This document shows, one piece after another, positions 43,949 to 52,755 of a stretch of 64,000 bases of DNA; within the stretch, counting starts at the first letter, position 1; the number at the start of each line of letters is the position of its first letter. The notes beneath the pieces were generated by a model. That model ran no database searches. It was not told where the DNA came from and saw only the letters and a program-made list of their open reading frames with translations. The translations under genes were made by a program, and so were the position numbers. The stretch comes from Paenibacillus durus ATCC 35681 (GTDB taxonomy: Bacteria > Bacillota > Bacilli > Paenibacillales > Paenibacillaceae). Location of the stretch: contig NZ_CP011114.1 of assembly GCF_000993825.1 (NCBI RefSeq), forward strand, positions 2,542,001 through 2,606,000, in the 5' to 3' direction.

Positions 43949-45191
43949 GATCATCTCTCCTAACATTGGCAATCGCTTTATCGGAAGACCCGACCATCGC
44001 CGCCGCAAGCGGCTCGGCGAACATCCGGTCAAGCACCTTATTTACATCATCCATCGTAACTTTCTGAATCTTGGCAATCATTTCGTCCAGCGTGATGTGC
44101 CGGCCAAGCATTAATTCATTCTTCCCAAGCCGGTTCATCCGGCTGCTAGTGCTCTCCAGGCTTAGGATCAGACTGCCCTTGAGCTGTTCCTTGCCCTTGC
44201 GGATCTCTTCTTCGTCCATTCCCTTGACGGCAAGCTCATACAGCATTTCTTTGGTCAGTTCCATAACGTCTTTGGTCTGCTTAGGAGCCGTTCCGGCGTA
44301 CACGGTAAAGAGGCCGCTGTCGGCTTGGGAACTATGATAAGAATATACCGAGTAGGCCAACCCGCGCTTCTCGCGGATTTCCTGGAACAGCCGGGAGCTC
44401 ATGCCGCCGCCGACGGCGTTATTGATCAGCACCATCGCATACTGCAGCGGATCATCGTTGGCACAGCCGGGCAGTGACAGGCAAATGTGGTTCTGTTCCG
44501 TTTTTTTACGGCGGAACAATAAATCCCCGTGGAAATCCGGCGGGGTCAGCCGTTCTTGTATTCCGTGATTGTTAAACGTGCCGAAATACCTTTCCAGCAG
44601 TTCGCCCACACTGTCGTCAAAATTACCGGCAATGCTGATCACCGTATTCTCGATGGTATACTGCTTCTGCATATAAGCCCGAAGATCATCCGGCGTCATG
44701 GCCTCCAGCCGTTCCTTGAGTCCAAGAATAGAGTAAGCAAGCGGATGGCTGCCGTAGGCGGCCATTGACATCAGATCATGCACAAGATCGTCCGGCGTAT
44801 CTTCGTACATGGAAATTTCCTCAAGGATAACGTTCTTTTCTTTCGCCAATTCCTCCGCATCCATCTGCGAACGGAAGAACATGTCGGCCAGCACATCAAC
44901 GGCGACGGGCAGATGCTCATCCAGCACTTTGGCGTAATAGCAAGTGTATTCCTTAGAGGTAAAAGCATTGACATTTCCGCCGATGGAATCGAACCGCTCC
45001 GCGATCGCCTTTGCGTCGAACCGGTCCGTACCTTTGAACAGCATATGTTCGATAAAATGGGAAATTCCGTTGTTTTCCGGCGTTTCGTTCCTGGAGCCCG
45101 TCTTTACCCAGATTCCAAAGGAAACGGAGCGACCGGTCGGGATTTTCTCCATGACTACTCGTAATCCGTTTGATAATACCATTTTTTCCAC
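43908..45191 (-). CDS. mlpA: MlpA, M16 processing peptidase (YmxG)
   Basis: 427 residues from GTG 45191 ([10 protein letters not shown]), 9 bases after AGGAGG. Zinc motif [10 protein letters not shown] (H45, E48, H49) and the distal [16 protein letters not shown] segment are intact. This is the mitochondrial-processing-peptidase-like protein next to pnp in Bacilli; in B. subtilis it influences extracellular protease levels. The arrangement ylxY-mlpA is conserved. Confidence 0.95.
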   Translation of the reverse strand: MEKMVLSNGLRVVMEKIPTGRSVSFGIWVKTGSRNETPENNGISHFIEHMLFKGTDRFDAKAIAERFDSIGGNVNAFTSKEYTCYYAKVLDEHLPVAVDVLADMFFRSQMDAEELAKEKNVILEEISMYEDTPDDLVHDLMSMAAYGSHPLAYSILGLKERLEAMTPDDLRAYMQKQYTIENTVISIAGNFDDSVGELLERYFGTFNNHGIQERLTPPDFHGDLLFRRKKTEQNHICLSLPGCANDDPLQYAMVLINNAVGGGMSSRLFQEIREKRGLAYSVYSYHSSQADSGLFTVYAGTAPKQTKDVMELTKEMLYELAVKGMDEEEIRKGKEQLKGSLILSLESTSSRMNRLGKNELMLGRHITLDEMIAKIQKVTMDDVNKVLDRMFAEPLAAAMVGSSDKAIANVRRDDLVLLRTNSKASGQ

Positions 45192-45271
45192 GTAAAAAGT
45201 CCTCCTGCCGTAGCCCTTCGTTCGCCTTACCATTTAGCCGGGCGCCTTATATCCTACCAGAAACGGCGGAT

Positions 45272-46255
45272 TCACTCAACACTGCCTGGCAGCACCCGCT
45301 CCGGCGACAGCGTCTGGCTGACCGTTCCGAGCATCAGCTTCTTGGCTTTGATGCCGCGGATCATCCCGCGCAGCGCCTGCGATGACGAAGAGGTGGGATG
45401 CATCAGCACGAGCGTGCCTGGCTCCGCATTCGCGGTAATTTTGGCGACTACCGATTCCGGCGAAGGGTGGCGCCAATCCACTGTATCGACCGTCCACAGT
45501 ACCGTCTTCAGCCCCAGCTCGCGGGCAATCTCCACGGTCTCCTCGTCGAAGTCGCCCGATGGGGGAGCGAACCAGCGGTTATCGACTCCAAGGCTCGATT
45601 TCAGCAGCTTCTTGGTCTTGTCGATTTCCAATACCGCGCGCACCCGGCTGAGTGTGCTCATATTAGGATGCGAGTAGGCGTGATTCTCAAGCTCATGCCC
45701 GCGCTTTTGAATCTCCATGGCAAGCTCGCGGTTCTTGCTCAGCCAGCTGCCGTCCAGAAAAAACGTCGCCTTGACATGCTCCTCATCCAATATGTTCAGC
45801 ATAGGCACAATATACTCATTTCCCCAAGCGACGTTAATCATTAGCGATACCATCGGCTTGGCGGGATTCCCCCGGTAGATCGGCTGCACCCCGAGATCAT
45901 CCAGCGAGACAGCAGGCGCGGTCTGCCTGTAGACGTATTTGATCGCTCCACCCTGAGGAAGCAGCAGAGCTTCTCTGTAAGTCGCATCCACATCAACACT
46001 CAGTCCGTTATAGCCGGGAATGGCTTTCCACACCCGATCCACTCTTGCGTCCACCGGCGGGCTGTTAACCTGCGCGGCTTTGGCTTCAATCTCGCTGCGC
46101 AGGTCGCTTTTCTTATCGCCGAACTGCTTCAGCACAGCCAGTCCGCCGGAGGAGCGAAGCTGCCCCAGCATGCTTTTTACCGGCTGAAAGCTGCTGCCGA
46201 TTCCGATCACTATGGCCATGCAAGCCAGCACTACGGCCGCTTTTTCCAGTCTCAT
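45272..46255 (-). CDS. ylxY: YlxY, polysaccharide-deacetylase-like sporulation protein with altered motif 1
   Basis: 327 residues. N-terminal hydrophobic segment (about 6-24) as signal or anchor; NodB-type domain at about 130-320. Motif 2 is present as HAYSHP, motif 3 as APPSGDFDEE, and motifs 4/5 as TVDTVDW and LMHPT. Motif 1, normally F-x-FDDG with the catalytic base, reads MINVAWGNEY, so the catalytic and one metal Asp are missing. Activity is doubtful unless the enzyme uses another residue; the change appears to be shared by the YlxY group. It follows pnp, as in B. subtilis. Confidence 0.88.
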   Translation of the reverse strand: MRLEKAAVVLACMAIVIGIGSSFQPVKSMLGQLRSSGGLAVLKQFGDKKSDLRSEIEAKAAQVNSPPVDARVDRVWKAIPGYNGLSVDVDATYREALLLPQGGAIKYVYRQTAPAVSLDDLGVQPIYRGNPAKPMVSLMINVAWGNEYIVPMLNILDEEHVKATFFLDGSWLSKNRELAMEIQKRGHELENHAYSHPNMSTLSRVRAVLEIDKTKKLLKSSLGVDNRWFAPPSGDFDEETVEIARELGLKTVLWTVDTVDWRHPSPESVVAKITANAEPGTLVLMHPTSSSSQALRGMIRGIKAKKLMLGTVSQTLSPERVLPGSVE

Positions 46256-46487
46256 TGCGACTTCCTCCCGTACGGTTCGCCGTCATTCAAATTCGCTTAA
46301 CGTGCACCTTCCGCCTATTCCATAGGCTCGGCAGACGCTGTACAGCGCTCTGTCCCAGCTTATGAGACAAGATGGCGTAATATACCTTCAAGCGGCTGAA
46401 GACGGACTGAACGGCGCGTCAGAACGCGGTAGGATCACGTATGAGACTCTGTAAGCACATGAGCTGCACTAAATGGAACCGCAACTC

Positions 46488-46522
46488 AAAAAAGAGCCAG
46501 AATGTAAGCTTCTGCCTCTTTT
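46488..46522 (-). terminator. Terminator of pnp
   Basis: AAGAGGCAGAA / TTCTGGCTCTT arms, 7-base loop, then TTTTTTG on the minus strand. The remaining 46256-46487 gap between pnp and ylxY holds nothing recognisable beyond the ylxY ribosome site. Confidence 0.88.
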
Positions 46523-46584
46523 CGTCCAACCAATCGAATACATGTAAACAAGCGTTGCTTCACTTCTTCGTCAAACCAAGACTG

Positions 46585-48681
46585 TTAAGCCTTGGCTTCT
46601 GCGGTCAGCACTGCCTTGCGCGACAGATTCACGCGACCCTGCTGGTCGATTTCGGTCACTTTTACAGTGACGGTATCGCCGATGGCAACCACGTCTTCCA
46701 CCTTGCCTACGCGCTCCGTGGACAGCTGTGAGATATGCACCAGACCGTCTTTACCCGGCAGAATTTCTACAAAAGCGCCGAATTTCTCAATCCGCTTGAC
46801 GGTGCCGACATAAATTTCGCCGACTTCGACCTCGCGTACAATGCCTTCGATGATAGAACGCGCTTTTTGGTTCATCTCTTCATTCGAGGATGCGATGAAC
46901 ACGCGGCCGTCCTGCTCGATGTCGATTTTCACGCCGGTTTCTTCGATGATTTTGTTGATGATTTTGCCGCCTGCGCCGATAACGTCACGGATTTTGTCCG
47001 GATTAATCTGCAGGATGATAATTTTAGGTGCGTATTGGGAAAGGCTCTCTCTTGGTTTGGAGATAGCTTCCATCATTTTGCTCAAAATAAACATCCGGCC
47101 TTCTTTAGCCTGCTCAAGAGCTTCTTGAAGGATTTTGCGGTCGATGCCGTCGATCTTGATGTCCATCTGAATCGCGGTTACGCCTTCCGCCGTACCTGCC
47201 ACTTTGAAGTCCATATCGCCGAGATGATCTTCCATCCCTTGGATATCGGTCAAGATGGAGACATGCTCGCCGTCTTTAATCAGACCCATCGCCACGCCCG
47301 CAACCGGCGCTTTGATCGGAACGCCCGCATCCATCATCGCCAGGGTGCTTGCGCAAATACTTGCCTGGGAAGTCGAACCGTTCGATTCCAGCACCTCGGA
47401 TACGAGGCGGATCGTGTACGGGAATTCGGTTTCGTTCGGAATAACCTTGGACAAGGCGCGTTCGCCCAGTGCTCCATGACCGATTTCACGCCGACCCGGC
47501 GCTCTCAGCGGACGGGCTTCCCCTACGCTGAACGGCGGGAAATTATAGTGATGCATGAACCGCTTCGTTTCGGTTAAGTCGATACCGTCGAGAATTTGCA
47601 CATCTCCAAGCGCGCCAAGTGTGCATACGCTGAGCGCCTGCGTCTGGCCGCGGGTGAACAGCCCCGAACCATGCGTGCGCGGCAGCAGCGACGTATCGCA
47701 TTCGATCGGACGAATCTCGTCTAGCTTCCGGCCGTCCGGACGCACTTTATCATGAGTGATCAGACGTCTGACTTCTTCCTTGACGATATCATGCAGCACT
47801 TCCTTCACATCGCCAATCAGCTCAGGCGTTTCGATATATTTCTCCGTGAAATATTCCACTGTCTCATTGTTGACCGCGTCGATCGCATCTTGACGGGCAT
47901 GCTTCTCGGCAATCTTAACCGCCTCCACCAGCCGCTCCTGAGCGTATGCGCGAACCTCAGCGTTCACTTCGGCGTTTACGGCGTGCAGCTTCACGGTCAT
48001 TTTTTCCTTGCCGGCAATCTGTACCAACTCTTCGATCTTCGCAACAATGCTGCGGATTTCTTCATGTCCGAACATGATCGCTTCGAGCATGATTTCTTCC
48101 GGCACTTCATTCGCTTCCGCTTCAACCATCATGATGGCGTCTTTCGTTCCGGCCACCACCAGAAAAATGTCGCTTACTTCCTGCTGGGCGATTGTCGGGT
48201 TGACAATAAACTGCCCGTCAATGCGTCCCACCACTACACCGCCGATTGGGCCGCTGAACGGCACATCGGAAATGCTCAGCGCCGCCGACGTTCCGATCAT
48301 AGCCGCGATTTCCGGCGAGCAGTCCTGATCGACGCTCATTACCAGATTCAGCACCTGTACGTCGTTACGGAAGCCTTCGGGGAACAGCGGACGAATCGGG
48401 CGGTCCGTCAGGCGGCTGGACAGAATCGCTTTTTCGCTCGGTCTGCCTTCCCGCTTAATAAAGCCTCCCGGAATTTTGCCGACCGCGTACAAGCGTTCTT
48501 CATAGTTTACCGTCAGCGGAAAAAAATCCAAGTCCTTCGGTTCGCTTGAAGCCGTTACCGTACACAGCACCGACGTATCACCGTAACGGACCATAACAGC
48601 AGCGTTGGCCTGCTTGGCAAGCCGCCCCGTTTCCAGCACCAGGGTTCTGCCCCCGAGCTGCATTTCTACACGTTTTTCCAT
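46585..48681 (-). CDS. pnp: Polynucleotide phosphorylase
   Basis: 698 residues with two RNase PH domains, an alpha-helical linker, a KH domain ([15 protein letters not shown]) and an S1 domain ([20 protein letters not shown]). Catalytic-site residues in the second PH domain ([14 protein letters not shown] and MGLIKDGE) are intact. It degrades RNA 3'-to-5' phosphorolytically. ATG with AAGGAGGG. rpsO precedes it in the usual order, with a 297-base gap. Confidence 0.98.
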   Translation of the reverse strand: MEKRVEMQLGGRTLVLETGRLAKQANAAVMVRYGDTSVLCTVTASSEPKDLDFFPLTVNYEERLYAVGKIPGGFIKREGRPSEKAILSSRLTDRPIRPLFPEGFRNDVQVLNLVMSVDQDCSPEIAAMIGTSAALSISDVPFSGPIGGVVVGRIDGQFIVNPTIAQQEVSDIFLVVAGTKDAIMMVEAEANEVPEEIMLEAIMFGHEEIRSIVAKIEELVQIAGKEKMTVKLHAVNAEVNAEVRAYAQERLVEAVKIAEKHARQDAIDAVNNETVEYFTEKYIETPELIGDVKEVLHDIVKEEVRRLITHDKVRPDGRKLDEIRPIECDTSLLPRTHGSGLFTRGQTQALSVCTLGALGDVQILDGIDLTETKRFMHHYNFPPFSVGEARPLRAPGRREIGHGALGERALSKVIPNETEFPYTIRLVSEVLESNGSTSQASICASTLAMMDAGVPIKAPVAGVAMGLIKDGEHVSILTDIQGMEDHLGDMDFKVAGTAEGVTAIQMDIKIDGIDRKILQEALEQAKEGRMFILSKMMEAISKPRESLSQYAPKIIILQINPDKIRDVIGAGGKIINKIIEETGVKIDIEQDGRVFIASSNEEMNQKARSIIEGIVREVEVGEIYVGTVKRIEKFGAFVEILPGKDGLVHISQLSTERVGKVEDVVAIGDTVTVKVTEIDQQGRVNLSRKAVLTAEAKA

Positions 48682-48805
48682 AAAGTCCCTCCTTGGATGA
48701 CAGCAGACCCGCTCAACTTTGTGGGCAGGTTCATCTGAACGTTGTCAAAATTAAAACGCCGTATCCCTATAATAAGGCTTACGCACGTTCTCTATGCAAT
48801 ACAAG

Positions 48806-48846
48806 CAAAAACGGCTTGGCCTTTTTTTGAAAAAGGAGCCGTTTTT
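48806..48846 (-). terminator. Hairpin/terminator between rpsO and pnp
   Basis: AAAAACGGCT / AGCCGTTTTT perfect arms plus inner CCTTTTT / AAAAAGG pairing, flanked by T-rich sequence on the minus strand. The gap 48682-48978 holds this hairpin, the pnp ribosome site and no further gene. It could reduce read-through from rpsO or be a site for pnp autoregulation. Confidence 0.75.
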
Positions 48847-48978
48847 GACGTTCATATATTCTGGCAGTTGCCAAAATTTACCCAAATTTTCAAAAAGCAA
48901 CCCAGCTGTTCCGCTGACGCTTCTCGGAAGCACATACGGTAAACAACCAGGCTGCTTTAAGGGTAAACATATGGGTTA

Positions 48979-49248
48979 TTAACGACGCAATCCCAGTTTC
49001 TCGATCAATGCGCTGTAACGCTGCACGTCTTTGTTCTTCAAATACGCGAGCAGTTTACGGCGTTGACCTACCATCTTCAGCAATCCGCGGCGGGAATGAT
49101 GATCCTTCTTGTGCGTACGCAAGTGGTCGGTCAGATTAACGATATTCTCCGTGAGGATAGCAATTTGCACCTCTGGAGATCCGGTATCGGATTCATGAGT
49201 CTTGTGCTCGTCGATCAGTTGATGCTTACGTTCTTGAGTCAATGCCAT
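48979..49248 (-). CDS. rpsO: 30S ribosomal protein S15
   Basis: 89 residues from ATG 49248 with GAAGGAGG upstream, the exact family length. [22 protein letters not shown] and [22 protein letters not shown] segments are diagnostic. S15 is a primary binder of 16S rRNA. The longer open frame upstream has no support. Confidence 0.99.
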   Translation of the reverse strand: MALTQERKHQLIDEHKTHESDTGSPEVQIAILTENIVNLTDHLRTHKKDHHSRRGLLKMVGQRRKLLAYLKNKDVQRYSALIEKLGLRR

Positions 49249-49353
49249 CCTGTTCACCTCCTTCAATATAATCGCCAATGGCCTCGTCACCGTCGGTGAC
49301 ACTCGAATGACCAAGCCAAGGTTATGGATGCCAGCAATCTAGCAACGTTAACC

Positions 49354-49382
49354 AGTATAGCACTATATAATGCAAAAGTAAA
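49354..49382 (-). promoter_or_regulatory. Promoter of rpsO
   Basis: Minus strand: TTTACT (49377-49382), 17-base spacer, TATACT (49354-49359), about 105 bases before the rpsO start. It allows rpsO-pnp to be transcribed apart from the upstream rimP operon. Confidence 0.65.
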
Positions 49383-49427
49383 CGTTACTTATGGAAAGTC
49401 ACCAGCAGAAAGATAAGGGCAATAAAA

Positions 49428-50372
49428 TTACGAATTCAGCAGAATTCTCTCTGCTGTCTTCGCATCTTCGCGAATTTGCGAAATAAGCGATTCGACCGAA
49501 TCGAATCTGCGCTCCGGCCGGATGAAGGCGACGAGGTCTACCCTCATCTCCTGTCCATACAAATCTCCGGCAAAATCCAGCAAATGGACCTCAAAACTCG
49601 GCGCGGTAACTCCTTCGTGAAAGGTCGGCTTCACGCCGACATTCATGACTCCCGGCAGGGTCTTTCCATCATGAACGGCACGAACGGCGTATACGCCTTT
49701 CGCGGGAATAACATACCGGTCCTCAAGCTCCAGATTCGCGGTTGGAAATCCAATGGTGCGCCCGCGTTTTTCGCCATGCGAGACCGTTCCCCGCAGATGG
49801 TAGCAGCGGCCGAACCAGGAGTTGGCCAGCTCCATATCGCCGGTCTGAAGGCCTTTGCGGATACCGGAACTGCTTACCTTGACACCATCCAGCAAAAAAG
49901 GCGGCACGGTTTCCACCTTCATGGAGCCGCCTCCAAGCCGCCGCAGCATTTCAGCATCGCCTTCCCCCATGTATCCAAAGCGGAAGTCGAAACCGACAAT
50001 CGCCGTAGTGATTCGCAGAGGCAGCAGCATGACGGACACAAAATCCTCCGGACTCACCCGGGAGAGCTGTTCGTTGAATTCGATGACGTAGAGAATATCC
50101 ACGCCCATTTCGGCAAGCAGCTCCTGCTTGTCCCGGGGCGGCGTCAAATATCCATCGTAATCGCCTTTACCCATAACATCTTTCGGATGAGGGTAGAATG
50201 TTATGACAGCCGCAGGCACTTCTTCTCTGCGAGCCAAGGCTACGGCAGAGGAGATTACACTGGCATGCCCGCGGTGCAGTCCATCGAATTGCCCCAGGGC
50301 GGCAATCTGAGGCTGTGCCCATTCCGCTGCCGCCTGAGGCTGCATCGGATAGGTTAACGTTACGGTTCTCAC
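49428..50372 (-). CDS. ribF: Bifunctional riboflavin kinase/FAD synthetase
   Basis: 314 residues from GTG 50372 (VRTVTLTYP), 9 bases after AGGTGAG; GTG codons at 50390 and 50384 are less likely. FAD synthetase half: ALGQFDGLHRGHASVI and FDFRFGYMG. Riboflavin kinase half: SHGEKRGRTIGFPTANLE and PGVMNVGVKPTF. It makes FMN and FAD. 99 bases after truB. Confidence 0.96.
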   Translation of the reverse strand: MRTVTLTYPMQPQAAAEWAQPQIAALGQFDGLHRGHASVISSAVALARREEVPAAVITFYPHPKDVMGKGDYDGYLTPPRDKQELLAEMGVDILYVIEFNEQLSRVSPEDFVSVMLLPLRITTAIVGFDFRFGYMGEGDAEMLRRLGGGSMKVETVPPFLLDGVKVSSSGIRKGLQTGDMELANSWFGRCYHLRGTVSHGEKRGRTIGFPTANLELEDRYVIPAKGVYAVRAVHDGKTLPGVMNVGVKPTFHEGVTAPSFEVHLLDFAGDLYGQEMRVDLVAFIRPERRFDSVESLISQIREDAKTAERILLNS

Positions 50373-50471
50373 GCTGTTTCTCACCTGCACTTCACTTAAT
50401 TAAGCTTGTACTCTTATATTCAAAAATAACATGCGGCAATAATTGCCGCCAGGCAATCCAGCGCCCGGCTG

Positions 50472-51386
50472 TCAGCCTTGAGCAAATACTTTCACAGGAG
50501 CGATCGAACCGGTGTCCTCACGCTTGTAAATGCCAAGAAAACCGCCTTGAAGGTCGTAAAGACGAATGGGACCATCCACTAGAACTTCAGGCGCCACGAA
50601 CCGGGCGGCCAGCCGCTGGCCCTGAAGGGCAGCCGTCTTCTTCTCATCCGCCACCTTATGCACTGGCAGATGATAAATCGCCTCATCGGCAGGGATCAGA
50701 AACTCCGGAAGGCTTCCGTCCGCCTTGCGCTCGGCGATTTCCTCAAGGGAAAGGCACCGATCCGCCCGAATGCCCGCCGACATTGTACGCTCCAGCTTAA
50801 CCATCACGCCAGGCAGCGACAATGCGCGCCCGATATCGACGCAGAGCGTGCGGATATAAGTGCCTTTGGAGCATAAGACCCTGAAGGTGATATCCGGGAA
50901 CTTGCCGTTCCAGACCATCTCCAGCATCTCGATCTCGTAAATCTCAACCTCACGGCTTTTGCGTTCCACGGTCTTACCCTCGCGGGCCAGTTCATAAAGA
51001 CGTTTGCCGCCTACTTTAACGGCAGAATACATGGGTGGCGTCTGGGAAATAACTCCCCGGAACGAATCCAGCGTCCGCTTTACCTCTTCCTCGGTTACCC
51101 TAATGTCATCCGCCGTTTCCGTCACGGTGCCGGTTAAGTCTTCCGTGTCGCTGGACATGCCAAGCCGCAGTGTGGCGATATATTCTTTGGGAAGCTCTTG
51201 AATGTACTCTACGATTCGCGTGGCCCGTCCGAGGCAAAGCGGCAGAACGCCCGTAACCTGGGGGTCCAGTGTGCCCGCGTGCCCGATTCTTTTCATCCCA
51301 AGCATGCGCCGCGTCTTGGCCACAACGTCATGCGAGGTAAAGCCGGCCGGCTTGTACACAGCCAGAACGCCTTCAAGCTCACTCAT
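50472..51386 (-). CDS. truB: tRNA pseudouridine(55) synthase TruB
   Basis: 304 residues. Catalytic Asp in GHAGTLDPQVTGVLPL near residue 41, plus KPAGFTSHDVV at the start and YIRTLCVDIGRAL. Modifies U55 in the T loop of tRNAs. ATG overlaps the nrnA stop (ATGA). A C-terminal PUA-like region is present. Confidence 0.97.
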   Translation of the reverse strand: MSELEGVLAVYKPAGFTSHDVVAKTRRMLGMKRIGHAGTLDPQVTGVLPLCLGRATRIVEYIQELPKEYIATLRLGMSSDTEDLTGTVTETADDIRVTEEEVKRTLDSFRGVISQTPPMYSAVKVGGKRLYELAREGKTVERKSREVEIYEIEMLEMVWNGKFPDITFRVLCSKGTYIRTLCVDIGRALSLPGVMVKLERTMSAGIRADRCLSLEEIAERKADGSLPEFLIPADEAIYHLPVHKVADEKKTAALQGQRLAARFVAPEVLVDGPIRLYDLQGGFLGIYKREDTGSIAPVKVFAQG

Positions 51387-52360
51387 AGCACCCGGTTGAC
51401 CTCCTTAAGCACAAGCGCAACCGCTTGTTCCAGAGGCACATCCAACTTGGCTCCGGCTGCACGGGTGTGCCCTCCGCCGCCAAAAATTTGTGCCAAAGCA
51501 GCTACATCCACCTTGCCGGCGGAACGGAAGCTGACCTTAACCGACTGGTCGTCAATGACCTTGAACAGCATGCCGACCTCAACGCCCTGGATATTGCGGG
51601 GATAATTGACGATCCCCTCCAAATCCTCATTGGCCGCGCCGCAGTCAATCATATCCTGAGGCGTAACATATACCCAAGCAATGTCGCCCTTAGGTGATAA
51701 TTGCAGCGTGTTTAGCGCCTTGCTAAGTACTTTCACTTGAGGGAGAGTCATTTCTTCAAGCAGTGTTTCCGCAAGTTCCGGTCCATTTACTCCAAACGAC
51801 AACAGCTCAGAGGAAGCTTCCATTACTTTGGGAGAAGTATTGGCATAACGGAAACCGCCCGTATCGGTTAAAAGGCCGGTATAAATAGCTGTCGCAATAT
51901 CGGTATCCCATGTGATGTTAAACTCTTTCAGCAAATCAAATAAAATTTCAGCCGTTGCTGCGGCATCTGGTTTAATCAGTTGAACCGCGCCGTAGCCGTT
52001 ATTCGTCGGATGATGATCAATGTTCACAATAGCAGCATTCGGTTCAAAAAATCTCTGTGTCTGGCCGACACGCTGAAAGTCGGCGCAGTCGACACAAATG
52101 ATATTGCTGAACATACGTTCCGGAGGATTTACCGACATATCGGCAATTCCCTCTGCCCTCCACAGGTATTTCATTCGGGTCGGGATCGGCCCTTCGTTAA
52201 GCATCGTGTATTTCTTACCCAGACATGAGAGAAGCCAGCCCACCGCTAGGGTGGAGCTGACTGCATCTCCGTCCGGCTGAATATGCGACACTACAAGATA
52301 ATCGTCGTGGTCCAGCAGAAACTGACGTGTCTGCCGGAGACTTTGTTCATAGCTTTGCAT
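51383..52360 (-). CDS. nrnA: NrnA, DHH-family oligoribonuclease/pAp phosphatase
   Basis: 325 residues from ATG 52360, 8 bases after AAAGGAG; the longer frame overlapping rbfA has no family resemblance. DHH motif as NIDHHPTN, SHIQPDGDAVSS near the start, CVDCADF, and the DHHA1 signature GGGHTRAAG. It degrades nanoRNAs and removes the 3' phosphate of pAp. Between rbfA and truB, as in Bacilli. Confidence 0.96.
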   Translation of the reverse strand: MQSYEQSLRQTRQFLLDHDDYLVVSHIQPDGDAVSSTLAVGWLLSCLGKKYTMLNEGPIPTRMKYLWRAEGIADMSVNPPERMFSNIICVDCADFQRVGQTQRFFEPNAAIVNIDHHPTNNGYGAVQLIKPDAAATAEILFDLLKEFNITWDTDIATAIYTGLLTDTGGFRYANTSPKVMEASSELLSFGVNGPELAETLLEEMTLPQVKVLSKALNTLQLSPKGDIAWVYVTPQDMIDCGAANEDLEGIVNYPRNIQGVEVGMLFKVIDDQSVKVSFRSAGKVDVAALAQIFGGGGHTRAAGAKLDVPLEQAVALVLKEVNRVL

Positions 52361-52376
52361 TCGCCGTCTCCTTTGG

Positions 52377-52736
52377 TTATTCCTGGCTCTCGTCCTGCTT
52401 GCCGATTTCGCCAAGCAGCTTCTCGATCCGGCTGCCGTAGGCGACGGATTCGTCGAACTTGAAGATCAGTTCCGGTGTATGCCGAAGGCGTATCGCCTTG
52501 CCAAGCTCGGAGCGCAGAAAGCCGTTGGCCTTCTCAATCGCCTTAAGCGAAGCATTCTTCTGCTCATCGTCTCCGAATACGCTGAGGTAAACCTTGGCCT
52601 GGGAAAGGTCGCTCGTAACATCAACGCCGGTAACGGTGACAAAGCCAACCCGCGGGTCTTTAAGCTCACCTTGAATCAGACGGCTGAGTTCTTTCTTGAT
52701 CTGTTCGCCTACGCGTCCGGCTCTTATTTTAGACAT
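52377..52736 (-). CDS. rbfA: Ribosome-binding factor A
   Basis: 119 residues from ATG 52736, 7 bases after GAGGTGA; an ATG two codons earlier overlaps that site. RAGRVGEQIKKELSRLI and DLSQAKVYLSVFGD are family segments. RbfA matures the 30S subunit. It directly follows infB; the small ylxP gene found between these in B. subtilis is absent. Confidence 0.97.
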   Translation of the reverse strand: MSKIRAGRVGEQIKKELSRLIQGELKDPRVGFVTVTGVDVTSDLSQAKVYLSVFGDDEQKNASLKAIEKANGFLRSELGKAIRLRHTPELIFKFDESVAYGSRIEKLLGEIGKQDESQE

Positions 52737-52755
52737 ATTCATTCACCTCTTTAGG

